Positions 56,250-64,000 of a stretch of DNA of 64,000 nt are shown here, piece by piece. Source of the stretch: Agrobacterium tumefaciens (GTDB taxonomy: Bacteria > Pseudomonadota > Alphaproteobacteria > Rhizobiales > Rhizobiaceae); contig NZ_CP115841.1 in assembly GCF_013318015.2 (NCBI RefSeq), positions 2,418,001 to 2,482,000 of the forward strand, given 5' to 3'. Below the pieces are notes generated by a model. It saw only the letters and a list, made by a program, of their open reading frames with translations. It searched no databases and had not been told where the DNA came from. Every line of letters starts with the position of its first letter. The stretch's first letter is position 1. A program made the translations under genes and the position numbers.

Positions 56250-57782
56250 GTGAGTGAGAATTCCGAGGCAACCATTTTGCTGAACGCCAACGACAATGTC
56301 GCGGTGGCACGCCGGTCGATACCGGCCGGTGGTGCGACGGGCAGAGGCGATCTGACAGCCCGGGAGCTGATCGGACGCGGCCACAAGGTGGCCCTGACGT
56401 TTATCAGATCCGGAGACGAGGTCCTGAAATACGGACAGGTGATCGGCATCGCGACACAGGATATCGAGCCTGGCCGGCATGTGCATCTGCACAATCTCGC
56501 CATGGTGCCTTCCGAACACACGCATCAGTTCAGTGTCGATATCGAGGAAAAAGGCATGCTGCCCGAGGGCGAGCGCCGGACCTTCAAGGGTTTTGACCGG
56601 GGTCTCGGTGGCGTTGGCACACGCAACTACATCGGCGTCATCGCATCCGTGAACTGTTCCGCCACCGTGTCGCGTTACATCGCCGATTATTTCAACAAGC
56701 AGGGCGGCCTTGAAGGGTTCGACAATGTCGACGGCGTTGTGGCACTGACCCATGGCGGCGGCTGCGCGCTCAATACGAAATCGGAAGGTTATCGTCTTCT
56801 GATCCGCACCATTCAGGGTTATGCCCGCCACCCGAATTTCGGCGGTATTCTGCTGATCGGCCTCGGCTGTGAGACCAACCAGATCGCCCCTATCCTCGAA
56901 CATTACAAGATGGAGGAGGGCGAACGGCTGCGCACCATGACGATCCAGCAGCACGGCGGCACACGCAAAACGATCGATGCCGCCATTGCCGAGATCAAGG
57001 CGATGCTGCCAATGGTCAATGCTGCCCAGCGCTCTGAACAGCCGCTTTCAAAACTGAAGGTCGCGCTAGAATGCGGCGGTTCGGATGGTTACTCCGGAAT
57101 ATCGGCAAACCCGGCCCTGGGATATGCATCAGATCTCATCGTCCGCAACGGCGGTACAACGGTTCTTGCCGAAACGCCGGAGATTTACGGCGCTGAACAC
57201 CTGCTGACGAAGCGTGCCGTCACGCCTGCTGTTGCCGAAAAGCTGTTGCAGCGCATCGACTGGTGGCGGGATTATACCGCTCGCAACGGCGATGAGCTGA
57301 ACAACAACCCATCCCACGGCAACAAGCTTGGTGGACTAACCACCATTCTTGAAAAATCGCTGGGCGCAGTGGCCAAAGGTGGCTCCATGCCACTGAAGGC
57401 GGTCTACGAATTCGCGGAAACCGTTACTGAACAGGGCTTCGTTTTCATGGATACGCCCGGTTACGATCCTGTTGCCGTCACCGGCCAGGTCGCCGGCGGC
57501 TGTAACGTCATCTGTTTCACCACCGGCCGCGGCTCCGTATCGGGATTCAAGCCGGCACCCTGCATCAAGATCGCCACCAATTCCGAAATGTACGAGCACA
57601 TGAAGGAAGACATGGACCTCAACTGCGGCGAGATCGTTACCGGCGCGGAAAGCATCGAGGAATCCGGCAAACGAATTTTCGAGCACATTCTTGCAGTCGC
57701 TTCGGGAGACAAGACCGTCAGCGAGATTTACGACTACGGCGACAATGAATTTGTGCCGTGGCAGGTGGGCGCGGTTACCTGA
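56250..57782 (+). CDS. UxaA-family altronate dehydratase-like hydrolyase
   Basis: 510-residue enzyme with an N-terminal SAF domain (about residues 1-95: ILLNANDNVAVARRSI, GHKVALTF, HVHLHNLAMV) joined to a large C-terminal dehydratase domain with NCSATVSRYIA, LTHGGGCALN, and CGGSDGYSGISANPALG. D-altronate dehydratases have this layout and need iron. The start is GTG at 56250, 9 bases after GGGGAGGAG; an upstream ATG at 56226 is less likely. It lies just after the GntR gene, so it is probably cotranscribed with it. Confidence 0.88.
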   Translation: MSENSEATILLNANDNVAVARRSIPAGGATGRGDLTARELIGRGHKVALTFIRSGDEVLKYGQVIGIATQDIEPGRHVHLHNLAMVPSEHTHQFSVDIEEKGMLPEGERRTFKGFDRGLGGVGTRNYIGVIASVNCSATVSRYIADYFNKQGGLEGFDNVDGVVALTHGGGCALNTKSEGYRLLIRTIQGYARHPNFGGILLIGLGCETNQIAPILEHYKMEEGERLRTMTIQQHGGTRKTIDAAIAEIKAMLPMVNAAQRSEQPLSKLKVALECGGSDGYSGISANPALGYASDLIVRNGGTTVLAETPEIYGAEHLLTKRAVTPAVAEKLLQRIDWWRDYTARNGDELNNNPSHGNKLGGLTTILEKSLGAVAKGGSMPLKAVYEFAETVTEQGFVFMDTPGYDPVAVTGQVAGGCNVICFTTGRGSVSGFKPAPCIKIATNSEMYEHMKEDMDLNCGEIVTGAESIEESGKRIFEHILAVASGDKTVSEIYDYGDNEFVPWQVGAVT

Positions 57783-57822
57783 CCCGCTTCCAATACGTGC
57801 ATCGGACTGTCCCACGTGAAAC

Positions 57823-57856
57823 AAAAGGCCCGGAAATCACTTTCCGGGCCTTTTAA
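57823..57856. terminator. Bidirectional terminator between uxaA-like gene and purH
   Basis: AAAAGGCCCGGAAA (57823-57836) and TTTCCGGGCCTTTT (57841-57854) form a perfect 14-bp stem with a 4-base loop. Convergent genes lie on either side. Confidence 0.88.
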
Positions 57857-57876
57857 ATTCTGTGCGCCGTTTCTGC

Positions 57877-59493
57877 TTAATGGCGGAAGTGACGCATGCC
57901 GGTAAAGACCATCGCCACATTATGCTCATTGGCCGCATCGATCACGTCCTGGTCGCGCATGGAACCACCAGGCTGAATGACTGCGGTGGCACCTGCTGCA
58001 ATAGCTGCAAGCAAACCATCGGCGAAGGGATAAAACGCTTCAGAAGCCACAGCAGAGCCGCGCGTCAGCGGCTCAGCAAGGCCGAGTGCCTTGGCCGCAT
58101 CTTCCGCCTTCTGGGCGGCGATACGGGCGGAATCCACCCGGCTCATCTGTCCGGCGCCGATACCTGCCGTCTGGCCGTCCTTGGCATAGATCACCGCATT
58201 GGACTTCACGTGCTTGGCAATCTTGAAGGCGAACTTCATGTCTTCAAGTTCCTGAGGTGTCGGCACACGCTTGGTGACCACCTTCAGTTCCAGATCCTCC
58301 ACCATGCCGTTGTCACGGCTCTGAACCAGAAGACCGCCGGAAACCGTCTTGGCCGTAATGCCGGCAGCGCGCGGATCTGGCAGGCCACCAGCTGCCAGCA
58401 GTCGCAGATTGGGCTTGCGGGCGATAATGGATTTTGCCTCTTCCGTCACATCGGGTGCAATGATGACTTCGGTAAAGAGCTTGACGATCTCTTCTGCCGT
58501 TTCCGCATCGAGCGTGCGGTTCAAGGCGATGACGCCGCCGAAGGCCGAAACGGAATCGCATGCCAGCGCGCGCCGGTAGGCTTCTGCAAGTGTTGGACCC
58601 GTCGCAACACCACAGGGGTTGGCGTGTTTGATGATCGCTACAGCCGGCGCATTTTCCGGCAGGAATTCCGCTACCAGCTCGTAGGCTGCATCCGTATCAT
58701 TGATGTTGTTATAGGAAAGCTGCTTGCCCTGAAGAAGCGTCGCCGTGGAAACACCGGGGCGCTTTTCGCCGGTCAGGTAAAAACCGGCGCTCTGGTGCGG
58801 GTTCTCGCCGTAACGCATTTTTTCCTTCAGCGCACCGCCGATGGCACGGTAATCCGGCGTTTCGATAGCCAGCGCCTCAGCAAACCAGTTGGAAATCACC
58901 GCATCATAAGCCGCAGTGCGGGCATATGCCTTGGCGGCGAAGGTCTGGCGCAGCGCGTAGGAGGTTTGACCGTCATCGGCCTGCAGGGCTTCCACCAGCG
59001 CAGGATAGTCGGACGGATCGGTGACAACAGTGACATAGGCGTGGTTCTTGGCCGAAGCGCGGATCATTGCCGGGCCGCCAATATCGATATTCTCGACCGT
59101 CGTGGGGTAGTCGCCACCCTTGGCGCGAACTTCCTCGAAGGGATAGAGATTGATGACGGAGAGATCGATCGCCTCGATACCGTGAGCCTTCATTGCCTCG
59201 ACGTGATCAGCATCATCCCGGATAGCCAGAAGTCCACCATGCACGTTGGGATGCAGGGTCTTGACGCGACCATCCATGATTTCCGGAAAATTGGTCACAT
59301 CGGAAACATCCGTTACCGGCAGTCCCGCGTCAGCGATGGCCTTTGCCGTGCCACCCGTCGACAGCAGCTTGACGCCAAGTTTGGACAGGACAGTCGCCAG
59401 CTCGATAATGTCCGTCTTGTCAGAAACGGAAAGAAGGGCTGTACGGATTTTGACTTTATCGGGAGCGGGGATTTTTTTGGAAACGACAGCCAT
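57877..59493 (-). CDS. purH: Bifunctional AICAR transformylase / IMP cyclohydrolase
   Basis: 538-residue enzyme for the last two steps of IMP synthesis. The N-terminal cyclohydrolase part has [18 protein letters not shown] and [11 protein letters not shown]; the C-terminal transformylase part has [12 protein letters not shown] and the [18 protein letters not shown] signature. The ATG at 59493 has CGGAG upstream. The frame is open 24 codons further but without family residues. Confidence 0.97.
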   Translation of the reverse strand: MAVVSKKIPAPDKVKIRTALLSVSDKTDIIELATVLSKLGVKLLSTGGTAKAIADAGLPVTDVSDVTNFPEIMDGRVKTLHPNVHGGLLAIRDDADHVEAMKAHGIEAIDLSVINLYPFEEVRAKGGDYPTTVENIDIGGPAMIRASAKNHAYVTVVTDPSDYPALVEALQADDGQTSYALRQTFAAKAYARTAAYDAVISNWFAEALAIETPDYRAIGGALKEKMRYGENPHQSAGFYLTGEKRPGVSTATLLQGKQLSYNNINDTDAAYELVAEFLPENAPAVAIIKHANPCGVATGPTLAEAYRRALACDSVSAFGGVIALNRTLDAETAEEIVKLFTEVIIAPDVTEEAKSIIARKPNLRLLAAGGLPDPRAAGITAKTVSGGLLVQSRDNGMVEDLELKVVTKRVPTPQELEDMKFAFKIAKHVKSNAVIYAKDGQTAGIGAGQMSRVDSARIAAQKAEDAAKALGLAEPLTRGSAVASEAFYPFADGLLAAIAAGATAVIQPGGSMRDQDVIDAANEHNVAMVFTGMRHFRH

Positions 59494-59646
59494 CGGGCAT
59501 ACTCCGTTTAACGGGGAGGACAGGCTGGACTGGGATTGATCCAGCAATTGCCGCCGCGTTAACACAGCTTGCCATATTAATAAACAGCGGGGACGCGGAA
59601 CGGCGAAAACTATGGCGGTTTTTGCCTGAAACTTGCCAGGAACCCT

Positions 59647-61338
59647 CTACGCCTTGCGTTCGATGATCCAGCGGATTTCCCGAGTATTCGCCAGATTGAA
59701 TGGCAGCTCGATCTGCTGCGAAGGCCGCATGCCGGATGCATCCGCCATAAAAACATCCTCGGTCACGAAAAGCTCCAGTCCAGGCGCCGAAAACAGCCAG
59801 GTGGTTCCATCCGCTGCCTCAAGATAAACCGACTCCTCGTCCTGTTGGTACAGCTGGATGTGGGGGTGGATATGGAACCGCGATACCGCCGATATCGATT
59901 GCAATTGCGCCTTCACCACATTCTCGTCGGCCCGAAGCAGATCACGGCCCTTTATCTTCGTACCGGCAACATTCAGCTCAATTTCCCGATCGTGATAGCA
60001 ACCGAAATTCTGCAAATAACCGTCATGCGACGCCCACAGGACATCATTGCCATTTGCATCCGTTCCGCGGCGGCTCTCCACCTGACTGACACCGGAAACC
60101 ATGATCGGCCCGAGCAGTCTCGAGCGGGATAGTCTGCAAGAAGACGTGTCGGCGAGCGTGACCGTTGAATGGGCCGCCGTCGAGCGGCTCGCTCGCTGAT
60201 ATTCGGGTGCTGCGTTTTTCGGGAAGCCCGAATTGACGATGAACCGGCTCTTGCCACAGGACATCTCAAAGGACAGGCAGCCCGAATGGGCGTTACGCGA
60301 AAGCTCCGCCGAGCCTGGATGACCAGTATCGACGATGATGACCGTCTCATCGGTTGCAAGACGATGATAATTGACATCCGGCAGCATTTTGGACGGCCGG
60401 CCAGCTGTCTCATCGTAACGAAGTACCGACACAAGTTCATTGGCAAGCGTGGCGGTGGCGCCATTGAACAGCGCCAGATCGCCGCCCTGGTGGCGGAAAA
60501 ACCGGATGGCCGGAAACATCCTGTCAATCGCCGGCACCAGCCCCGAGGGCAGATCGTGACCGAGATTGATGTAGCTTTGCCTAAGCGGCAAAAGATCGAG
60601 CAGCAAATCCAGCATGACCCTCGGATTGCGGGAAACATGCCCGCCATCTGGAAGAATCTGGCGTTCCATTTCCTGCGCCAGCTTCATTCCGTGCCGAGTA
60701 ATATGGGACAGGCGGGTCGGCATGGCGATGGACGCGACGGCCAGCGCAATCCTGATCCGCAGCCTCGCTTCGCCATCCGGCGCATGTTTGACGATCCTGT
60801 CGAGATAACGCACGTGAAACGCAAGACTTTTCAGGAAACGACGATAAAAACCCGCATCGGCCTCATGTAAAACGACGGGAGAATGGGACAGCCAGGCAAT
60901 CAGCCTTTGTGCCGCGATCTCCGGAGACCAGGCGATCCCCGCAACCCTCTTGCCGTGAATAGTCATCCATTCGGCAACGATACGGCGCGCCCGCTTGCTG
61001 GCCTCACTCGATCTGTCGGAACGGATATGCCGCAGCCAGCCGAATGCATGCAGCCGCTCTTCAAAAACCACCGAGGGATAGTCCACCTGAAATGGCGATA
61101 GACCGCCGGTTTCGACGACGCGGCCGGCGAGCGCAATCCGGCCCCGCAGCAATTCCTCGGCAAAATACGGATCGATTGCCCTCAGATCAGTCGGCGCCGC
61201 CACCAGACCATCGGGAACGCGATTGGCAAACCGGGATATGCGAAGGCGCAAAGGAGCGAGGCCCACACACAGATGACGATACGCCATCCGCGAGAGAAGA
61301 CCGGCGGCATTGATGCTGCCTGCAAAGGACCCTGACAA
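59647..61338 (-). CDS. Heparinase II/III-family protein
   Basis: 563 residues: a helical N-terminal part (IAWSPEIAAQRLIAWLSHSPVVL typical of the family) followed by a beta-rich C-terminal heparinase II/III domain (YHRLATDETVIIVDTGHPG, AHSGCLSFEMSCGKSRFIVNSG). No clear signal peptide is visible at the N-terminus. Family members cleave acidic polysaccharides by elimination, but these alphaproteobacterial forms have no proven substrate. It lies between rsmB and purH on the minus strand, a common rhizobial order, which hints at a cell-envelope housekeeping role. Confidence 0.85.
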   Translation of the reverse strand: MSGSFAGSINAAGLLSRMAYRHLCVGLAPLRLRISRFANRVPDGLVAAPTDLRAIDPYFAEELLRGRIALAGRVVETGGLSPFQVDYPSVVFEERLHAFGWLRHIRSDRSSEASKRARRIVAEWMTIHGKRVAGIAWSPEIAAQRLIAWLSHSPVVLHEADAGFYRRFLKSLAFHVRYLDRIVKHAPDGEARLRIRIALAVASIAMPTRLSHITRHGMKLAQEMERQILPDGGHVSRNPRVMLDLLLDLLPLRQSYINLGHDLPSGLVPAIDRMFPAIRFFRHQGGDLALFNGATATLANELVSVLRYDETAGRPSKMLPDVNYHRLATDETVIIVDTGHPGSAELSRNAHSGCLSFEMSCGKSRFIVNSGFPKNAAPEYQRASRSTAAHSTVTLADTSSCRLSRSRLLGPIMVSGVSQVESRRGTDANGNDVLWASHDGYLQNFGCYHDREIELNVAGTKIKGRDLLRADENVVKAQLQSISAVSRFHIHPHIQLYQQDEESVYLEAADGTTWLFSAPGLELFVTEDVFMADASGMRPSQQIELPFNLANTREIRWIIERKA

Positions 61339-61438
61339 GCTGTGTTTCCCGTTTCACATGTTTTGTTTTTATGAGTGAACCGTGATGATCGGAACGTATC
61401 GGCAATTATCCAATGATTCGCGGAAGCTTGGCTTTTTT

Positions 61439-62824
61439 CTACTTCTTACGCAAGACACTGCTAAAAAACCCGTCGATGCCGCCGAACATATCCGGCGTTG
61501 TACGAAGATCGCCTTCAGCAGTGACGGCGGCTTCCATTCCTGGCCAATCGTCCTTGCGAACGGCAACACGCTCGAAGTCCGGGTTTTCCGCCAGGACCTG
61601 TGCAATCATCGCTTCCCCTTCAGAGGGATCGAGCGAGCAATTGGAAAACACCACAATGCCGCCGGCTCCCACCAGCGTGAGCGCGTGTCGCAACATCTGG
61701 CCCTGAAGAGCGGCAAGCTTGGCAATATCATTCTCGTCCTTCGTCCAGCAGACATCGGGATGTTTACGCAACGTGCCGGTAGACGAGCAGGGGGCATCCA
61801 GAAGAACGGCGTCGAAAAGCTGTTCCGGCTGGTACTTCAGCATATTGGCTTCAACGGTTTCGGCGTGAAGACCAAGCCGGTCGAGATTTTCCCTGAGGCG
61901 GCGAAGACGATTGCCGGACTGGTCCAGGGCAATCACCTTCGCGCCGGCAAGCGCGAGCTGGGCAGTCTTGCCGCCAGGAGCTGCACAGAGATCGGCAACA
62001 CGTTTTCCGGAAATATCGCCCATCAGCTTCACAGGCATGCTGGCCGCGAGATCCTGAACCCACCAGGCACCCTCGGCAAAGCCTTCAAGCGAGGGGATCT
62101 GGCCTTCAAATTCACCGAGACGGACACTGCCATTCGGTAAAACCGTACCGCCCAGCTTTTCCGCCCAGACAGCCGGATCGGTCTTCACCGTGAGATCGAT
62201 GGAAGAGGGCGTCAGCTGCGCTTCGGAAATCCGTTTGGCAACCTCACCTCCGTAAGCCGAAACAAGCCGAGCGTAGAACCAGTCCGGCAGCACGGGCACA
62301 TCCGCGATCGCCTTTTCGATTTCTGCTTTTTCCCGGCCCAATCGCCTGAGGACGGCATTCACCAGCTTGGCAAAACGCCTGTTGCGCGGATCGCGGTGTG
62401 CCTGTTCCACGGCAAGATCGACCGCAGAATGATCGGGGACATCAAGGTGAAGCACTTGCGCTGCGCCAACGACAAGGACGTGATGAAGCGACCGGGCGCC
62501 CTGCGGCAACGGTCCGTCAAGCAGCATCGACAAGGCGGCTTCGATACGCGGAAGGTGGCGAAGCGCGCTGTTGACGATCGCTCTCACCAGCGCCCGGTCC
62601 GCAAGGGATAGCGCGCGATAGACGGGATTGCCGTTTTCGCTGTCCAGCATACCGTCCAGCGAGGTTTTCTTTTCCAGAACGGCCGCCAGAATGCGGGTTG
62701 CGGCAACGCGTGCAGCAAGGCCGGGTTTATCCTGGAAAGACGAAGGGCCGTCTTCGCGGCCCCTTGCATGGTCCTGTCCCGGTTTTTTGGACCGCGACGG
62801 CTTATTTTGAGTATCGGATGTCAA
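61439..62824 (-). CDS. rsmB: 16S rRNA m5C967 methyltransferase (RsmB)
   Basis: 461-residue enzyme. The NusB-like RNA-binding domain (about residues 35-165) is followed by the SAM domain with [17 protein letters not shown], catalytic cysteines in [15 protein letters not shown] and [12 protein letters not shown]. The preferred start is TTG at 62824, whose TTGA overlaps the htpX stop and which has AAGGGA about 8 bases upstream; GTG at 62830 is the alternative. Translationally coupled to htpX. Confidence 0.92.
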   Translation of the reverse strand: MTSDTQNKPSRSKKPGQDHARGREDGPSSFQDKPGLAARVAATRILAAVLEKKTSLDGMLDSENGNPVYRALSLADRALVRAIVNSALRHLPRIEAALSMLLDGPLPQGARSLHHVLVVGAAQVLHLDVPDHSAVDLAVEQAHRDPRNRRFAKLVNAVLRRLGREKAEIEKAIADVPVLPDWFYARLVSAYGGEVAKRISEAQLTPSSIDLTVKTDPAVWAEKLGGTVLPNGSVRLGEFEGQIPSLEGFAEGAWWVQDLAASMPVKLMGDISGKRVADLCAAPGGKTAQLALAGAKVIALDQSGNRLRRLRENLDRLGLHAETVEANMLKYQPEQLFDAVLLDAPCSSTGTLRKHPDVCWTKDENDIAKLAALQGQMLRHALTLVGAGGIVVFSNCSLDPSEGEAMIAQVLAENPDFERVAVRKDDWPGMEAAVTAEGDLRTTPDMFGGIDGFFSSVLRKK

Positions 62825-63786
62825 GACCACGGTCCCTTGCGCTCGTTTTCTTTGCCTCGTCCCCAGCCCGTATTGGGAACGGAGCCTGATTTGCGCTGAG
62901 GTCTATCACCCGATGGCGCTGGCGTCGATCCTCGCGGGGAAAACTCCTGTGCCATAGCGTGAAGTGCCGCCACCCGGTTTTCCGTATTCGGATGCGTAGA
63001 AAACAGGTTGTCCATGCGCTCACCGGACAGGGGATTGATGATGAACATATGCGCCGTCGCCGGGTTACGCTCCGCATCCTCATTATGAATGCTCTGCGCC
63101 ATGCCCGAAATTTTCTGCAGTGCGGAAGCAAGCCAGAGCGGATTGCCGCAAATTTCCGCTCCCCGCCGGTCGGCAGAATATTCCCGGGTACGGCTGATCG
63201 CCATCTGCACCAGCATCGCGGCAAGCGGCGCCACGATCATCGCAACCAGTACGCCGATAAAGCCCAGCGGATTATTGTTGTTTTCACGATTGCCACCAAA
63301 GAAAAATGCGAAGTTGCCGAGCATGGAGATGGCGCCTGCCAGCGTCGCGGTCACAGTCATCGTCAGCGTATCGCGGTTCTGCACATGGGCCAGCTCATGC
63401 GCCATGACACCAGCCACTTCTTCAGGGGTGAGGCGCTCCAGCAGGCCCGTCGAGGCGGCGACAGCGGCATTCTGCGGGTTTCTTCCCGTCGCGAAGGCGT
63501 TCGGCTGCGGGCTATCATAAATATAAACCTTGGGCATCGGAAGATCGGCATTATGCGAGAGATCGCGGATCATGTGGAAAAATTCAGGCGCATTCGCCTC
63601 ATCGATCTCGCGTGCACGATAGGCCGACAAGACCATCTTGTCCGAATTCCAGTAGGAGAAAAGATTCATACCAGCGGCAATAAGAAAGGCAATCATCATG
63701 CCGCCCTTACCGCCGATCAGAAAACCGACACCCATGAACAATGCCGTCATGAAGGCCAGAAGCATTGCCGTGCGCATCATGTTCAT
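62821..63786 (-). CDS. htpX: Membrane zinc metalloprotease HtpX
   Basis: 321-residue inner-membrane M48 protease that degrades damaged membrane proteins. It has two N-terminal membrane segments, the zinc motif [10 protein letters not shown] at about residue 129, and two further hydrophobic segments; the glutamate in [15 protein letters not shown] is the third ligand. AAGGAG precedes the ATG. The C-terminus ends in a basic, disordered tail ([10 protein letters not shown]...). Divergent from the DUF1674 gene. Confidence 0.95.
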   Translation of the reverse strand: MNMMRTAMLLAFMTALFMGVGFLIGGKGGMMIAFLIAAGMNLFSYWNSDKMVLSAYRAREIDEANAPEFFHMIRDLSHNADLPMPKVYIYDSPQPNAFATGRNPQNAAVAASTGLLERLTPEEVAGVMAHELAHVQNRDTLTMTVTATLAGAISMLGNFAFFFGGNRENNNNPLGFIGVLVAMIVAPLAAMLVQMAISRTREYSADRRGAEICGNPLWLASALQKISGMAQSIHNEDAERNPATAHMFIINPLSGERMDNLFSTHPNTENRVAALHAMAQEFSPRGSTPAPSGDRPQRKSGSVPNTGWGRGKENERKGPWS

Positions 63787-63905
63787 ATGTCAAATTCTCC
63801 TTGTTACCACTCAGGAAATATTCCGGGGTTTATAAAGCCCATCTGTTTATATAATCTGGTGAACGGCAAACATATTTCAATATCCCGTCATAGGGAGGAT
63901 TACTC
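63787..63905. other. Divergent promoter region of htpX and the DUF1674 gene
   Basis: 119 bases between two divergent starts. Both Shine-Dalgarno sequences (AAGGAG for htpX, GGGAGGAT for the plus gene) are evident; I see no clear regulatory palindrome. Confidence 0.5.
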
Positions 63906-64000
63906 ATGCAGGATGCGGATAATGACAACGGCGCAGAAATGCTCAAGCGGCTTTCGCCGGCGGCGGAACGTGCGTTAAAGGAAGCGGAAGAACGGCGCAA
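63906..64000 (+). CDS. DUF1674 / succinate dehydrogenase assembly factor 4 family, 5' end only
   Basis: 31 residues of an open frame that runs off the window. The segment LKRLSPAAERALKEAEERR is the usual start of DUF1674 proteins, the bacterial relatives of SDHAF4, which help flavinylated SdhA assemble. GGGAGGAT precedes the ATG. The same gene commonly precedes htpX-rsmB in rhizobia. Confidence 0.75.
   Translation, partial: MQDADNDNGAEMLKRLSPAAERALKEAEERR

Noticed and set aside
45888..57782. The sugar locus as a standard D-galacturonate (UxaC-UxaB-UxaA) pathway
   Set aside because: No uronate isomerase is present, while an aldose dehydrogenase, a lactonase and L-fuconate dehydratase are, which fits L-sugars better.
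57862..59511. 549-codon plus-strand open frame opposite purH
   Set aside because: It mirrors the third-position GC bias of purH, has no recognisable domain, no ribosome site, and purH on the minus strand is complete with all motifs.

Overview
The window is about 64 kb of a high-GC alphaproteobacterial chromosome. Gene content and order point to Rhizobiaceae, most likely Agrobacterium or a close relative: large NAD-glutamate dehydrogenase, phaR/phbAB, bfd-bfr, ctpA/envC/rlmH/rsfS/nadD/proA/proB/obgE, rpmA/rplU, leuD/leuB, an oxygen-dependent cob cluster, purH/rsmB/htpX. This is inferred from gene families and synteny only. I see no transposase, phage gene, CRISPR array, tRNA or rRNA, and genes are packed tightly with many 4-base stop/start overlaps.

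Layout. Bases 1-8.7 kb: 3' part of glutamate dehydrogenase, an MFS transporter, the polyhydroxybutyrate regulator and biosynthesis genes (phaR, phbA, phbB) and an iron-storage pair (bfd, bfr). Bases 8.7-18.8 kb: a long minus-strand run of housekeeping genes (obgE, proB, proA, nadD, rsfS, rlmH, an EnvC-like M23 protein, ctpA, a divergent polysaccharide deacetylase, rppH). Bases 18.9-21.2 kb: rplU-rpmA followed by two coupled GNAT acetyltransferase genes. Bases 21.2-26.5 kb: a small zincin, a CoA-ester lyase with a DUF1737 partner, leuD, leuB and a MauG-type di-haem peroxidase.

Bases 26.6-45.9 kb: a cobalamin cluster with almost no intergenic DNA. A B12 riboswitch on the minus strand heads DUF1636-cobW-cobN-cobG-cobH-cobI-cobJ. 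Further minus-strand genes (cobL-cobE-cobM, cobA-cobB, cobD) alternate with plus-strand genes (cbiD, cobK, cobO-cobQ, cobC). Two head-to-head pairs, cobL/cobK and cobD/cobC, share a single CATG so that their start codons overlap. The pathway is the aerobic one (CobG, CobN), but the C-1 methylation is served by a CbiD-type enzyme. CobS, CobT, CobF and the later nucleotide-loop genes are not in the window.

Bases 45.9-57.8 kb: a sugar-acid catabolic locus. A minus-strand operon encodes an ABC sugar transporter (ATPase, permease, binding protein), then an aldo/keto reductase, a COG3618 lactonase, a zinc alcohol dehydrogenase, a UxaB-like reductase, a sugar mutarotase and L-fuconate dehydratase. 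A FadR-type GntR regulator and a UxaA-family dehydratase diverge from it. Together the enzymes fit L-fucose oxidation plus a complete L-galactose to 2-keto-3-deoxygluconate route via L-galactonate, tagaturonate and altronate (inference). Bases 57.9-64 kb: purH, a heparinase II/III-family protein, rsmB, htpX and the start of an SDHAF4/DUF1674 gene.

The items most worth checking are the interleaved cob cluster with shared start codons, the proposed dual L-fucose/L-galactose pathway and its two operator-like repeats, an rsfS gene that appears to start at CTG, and a terminator-like hairpin inside the start of the deacetylase gene.
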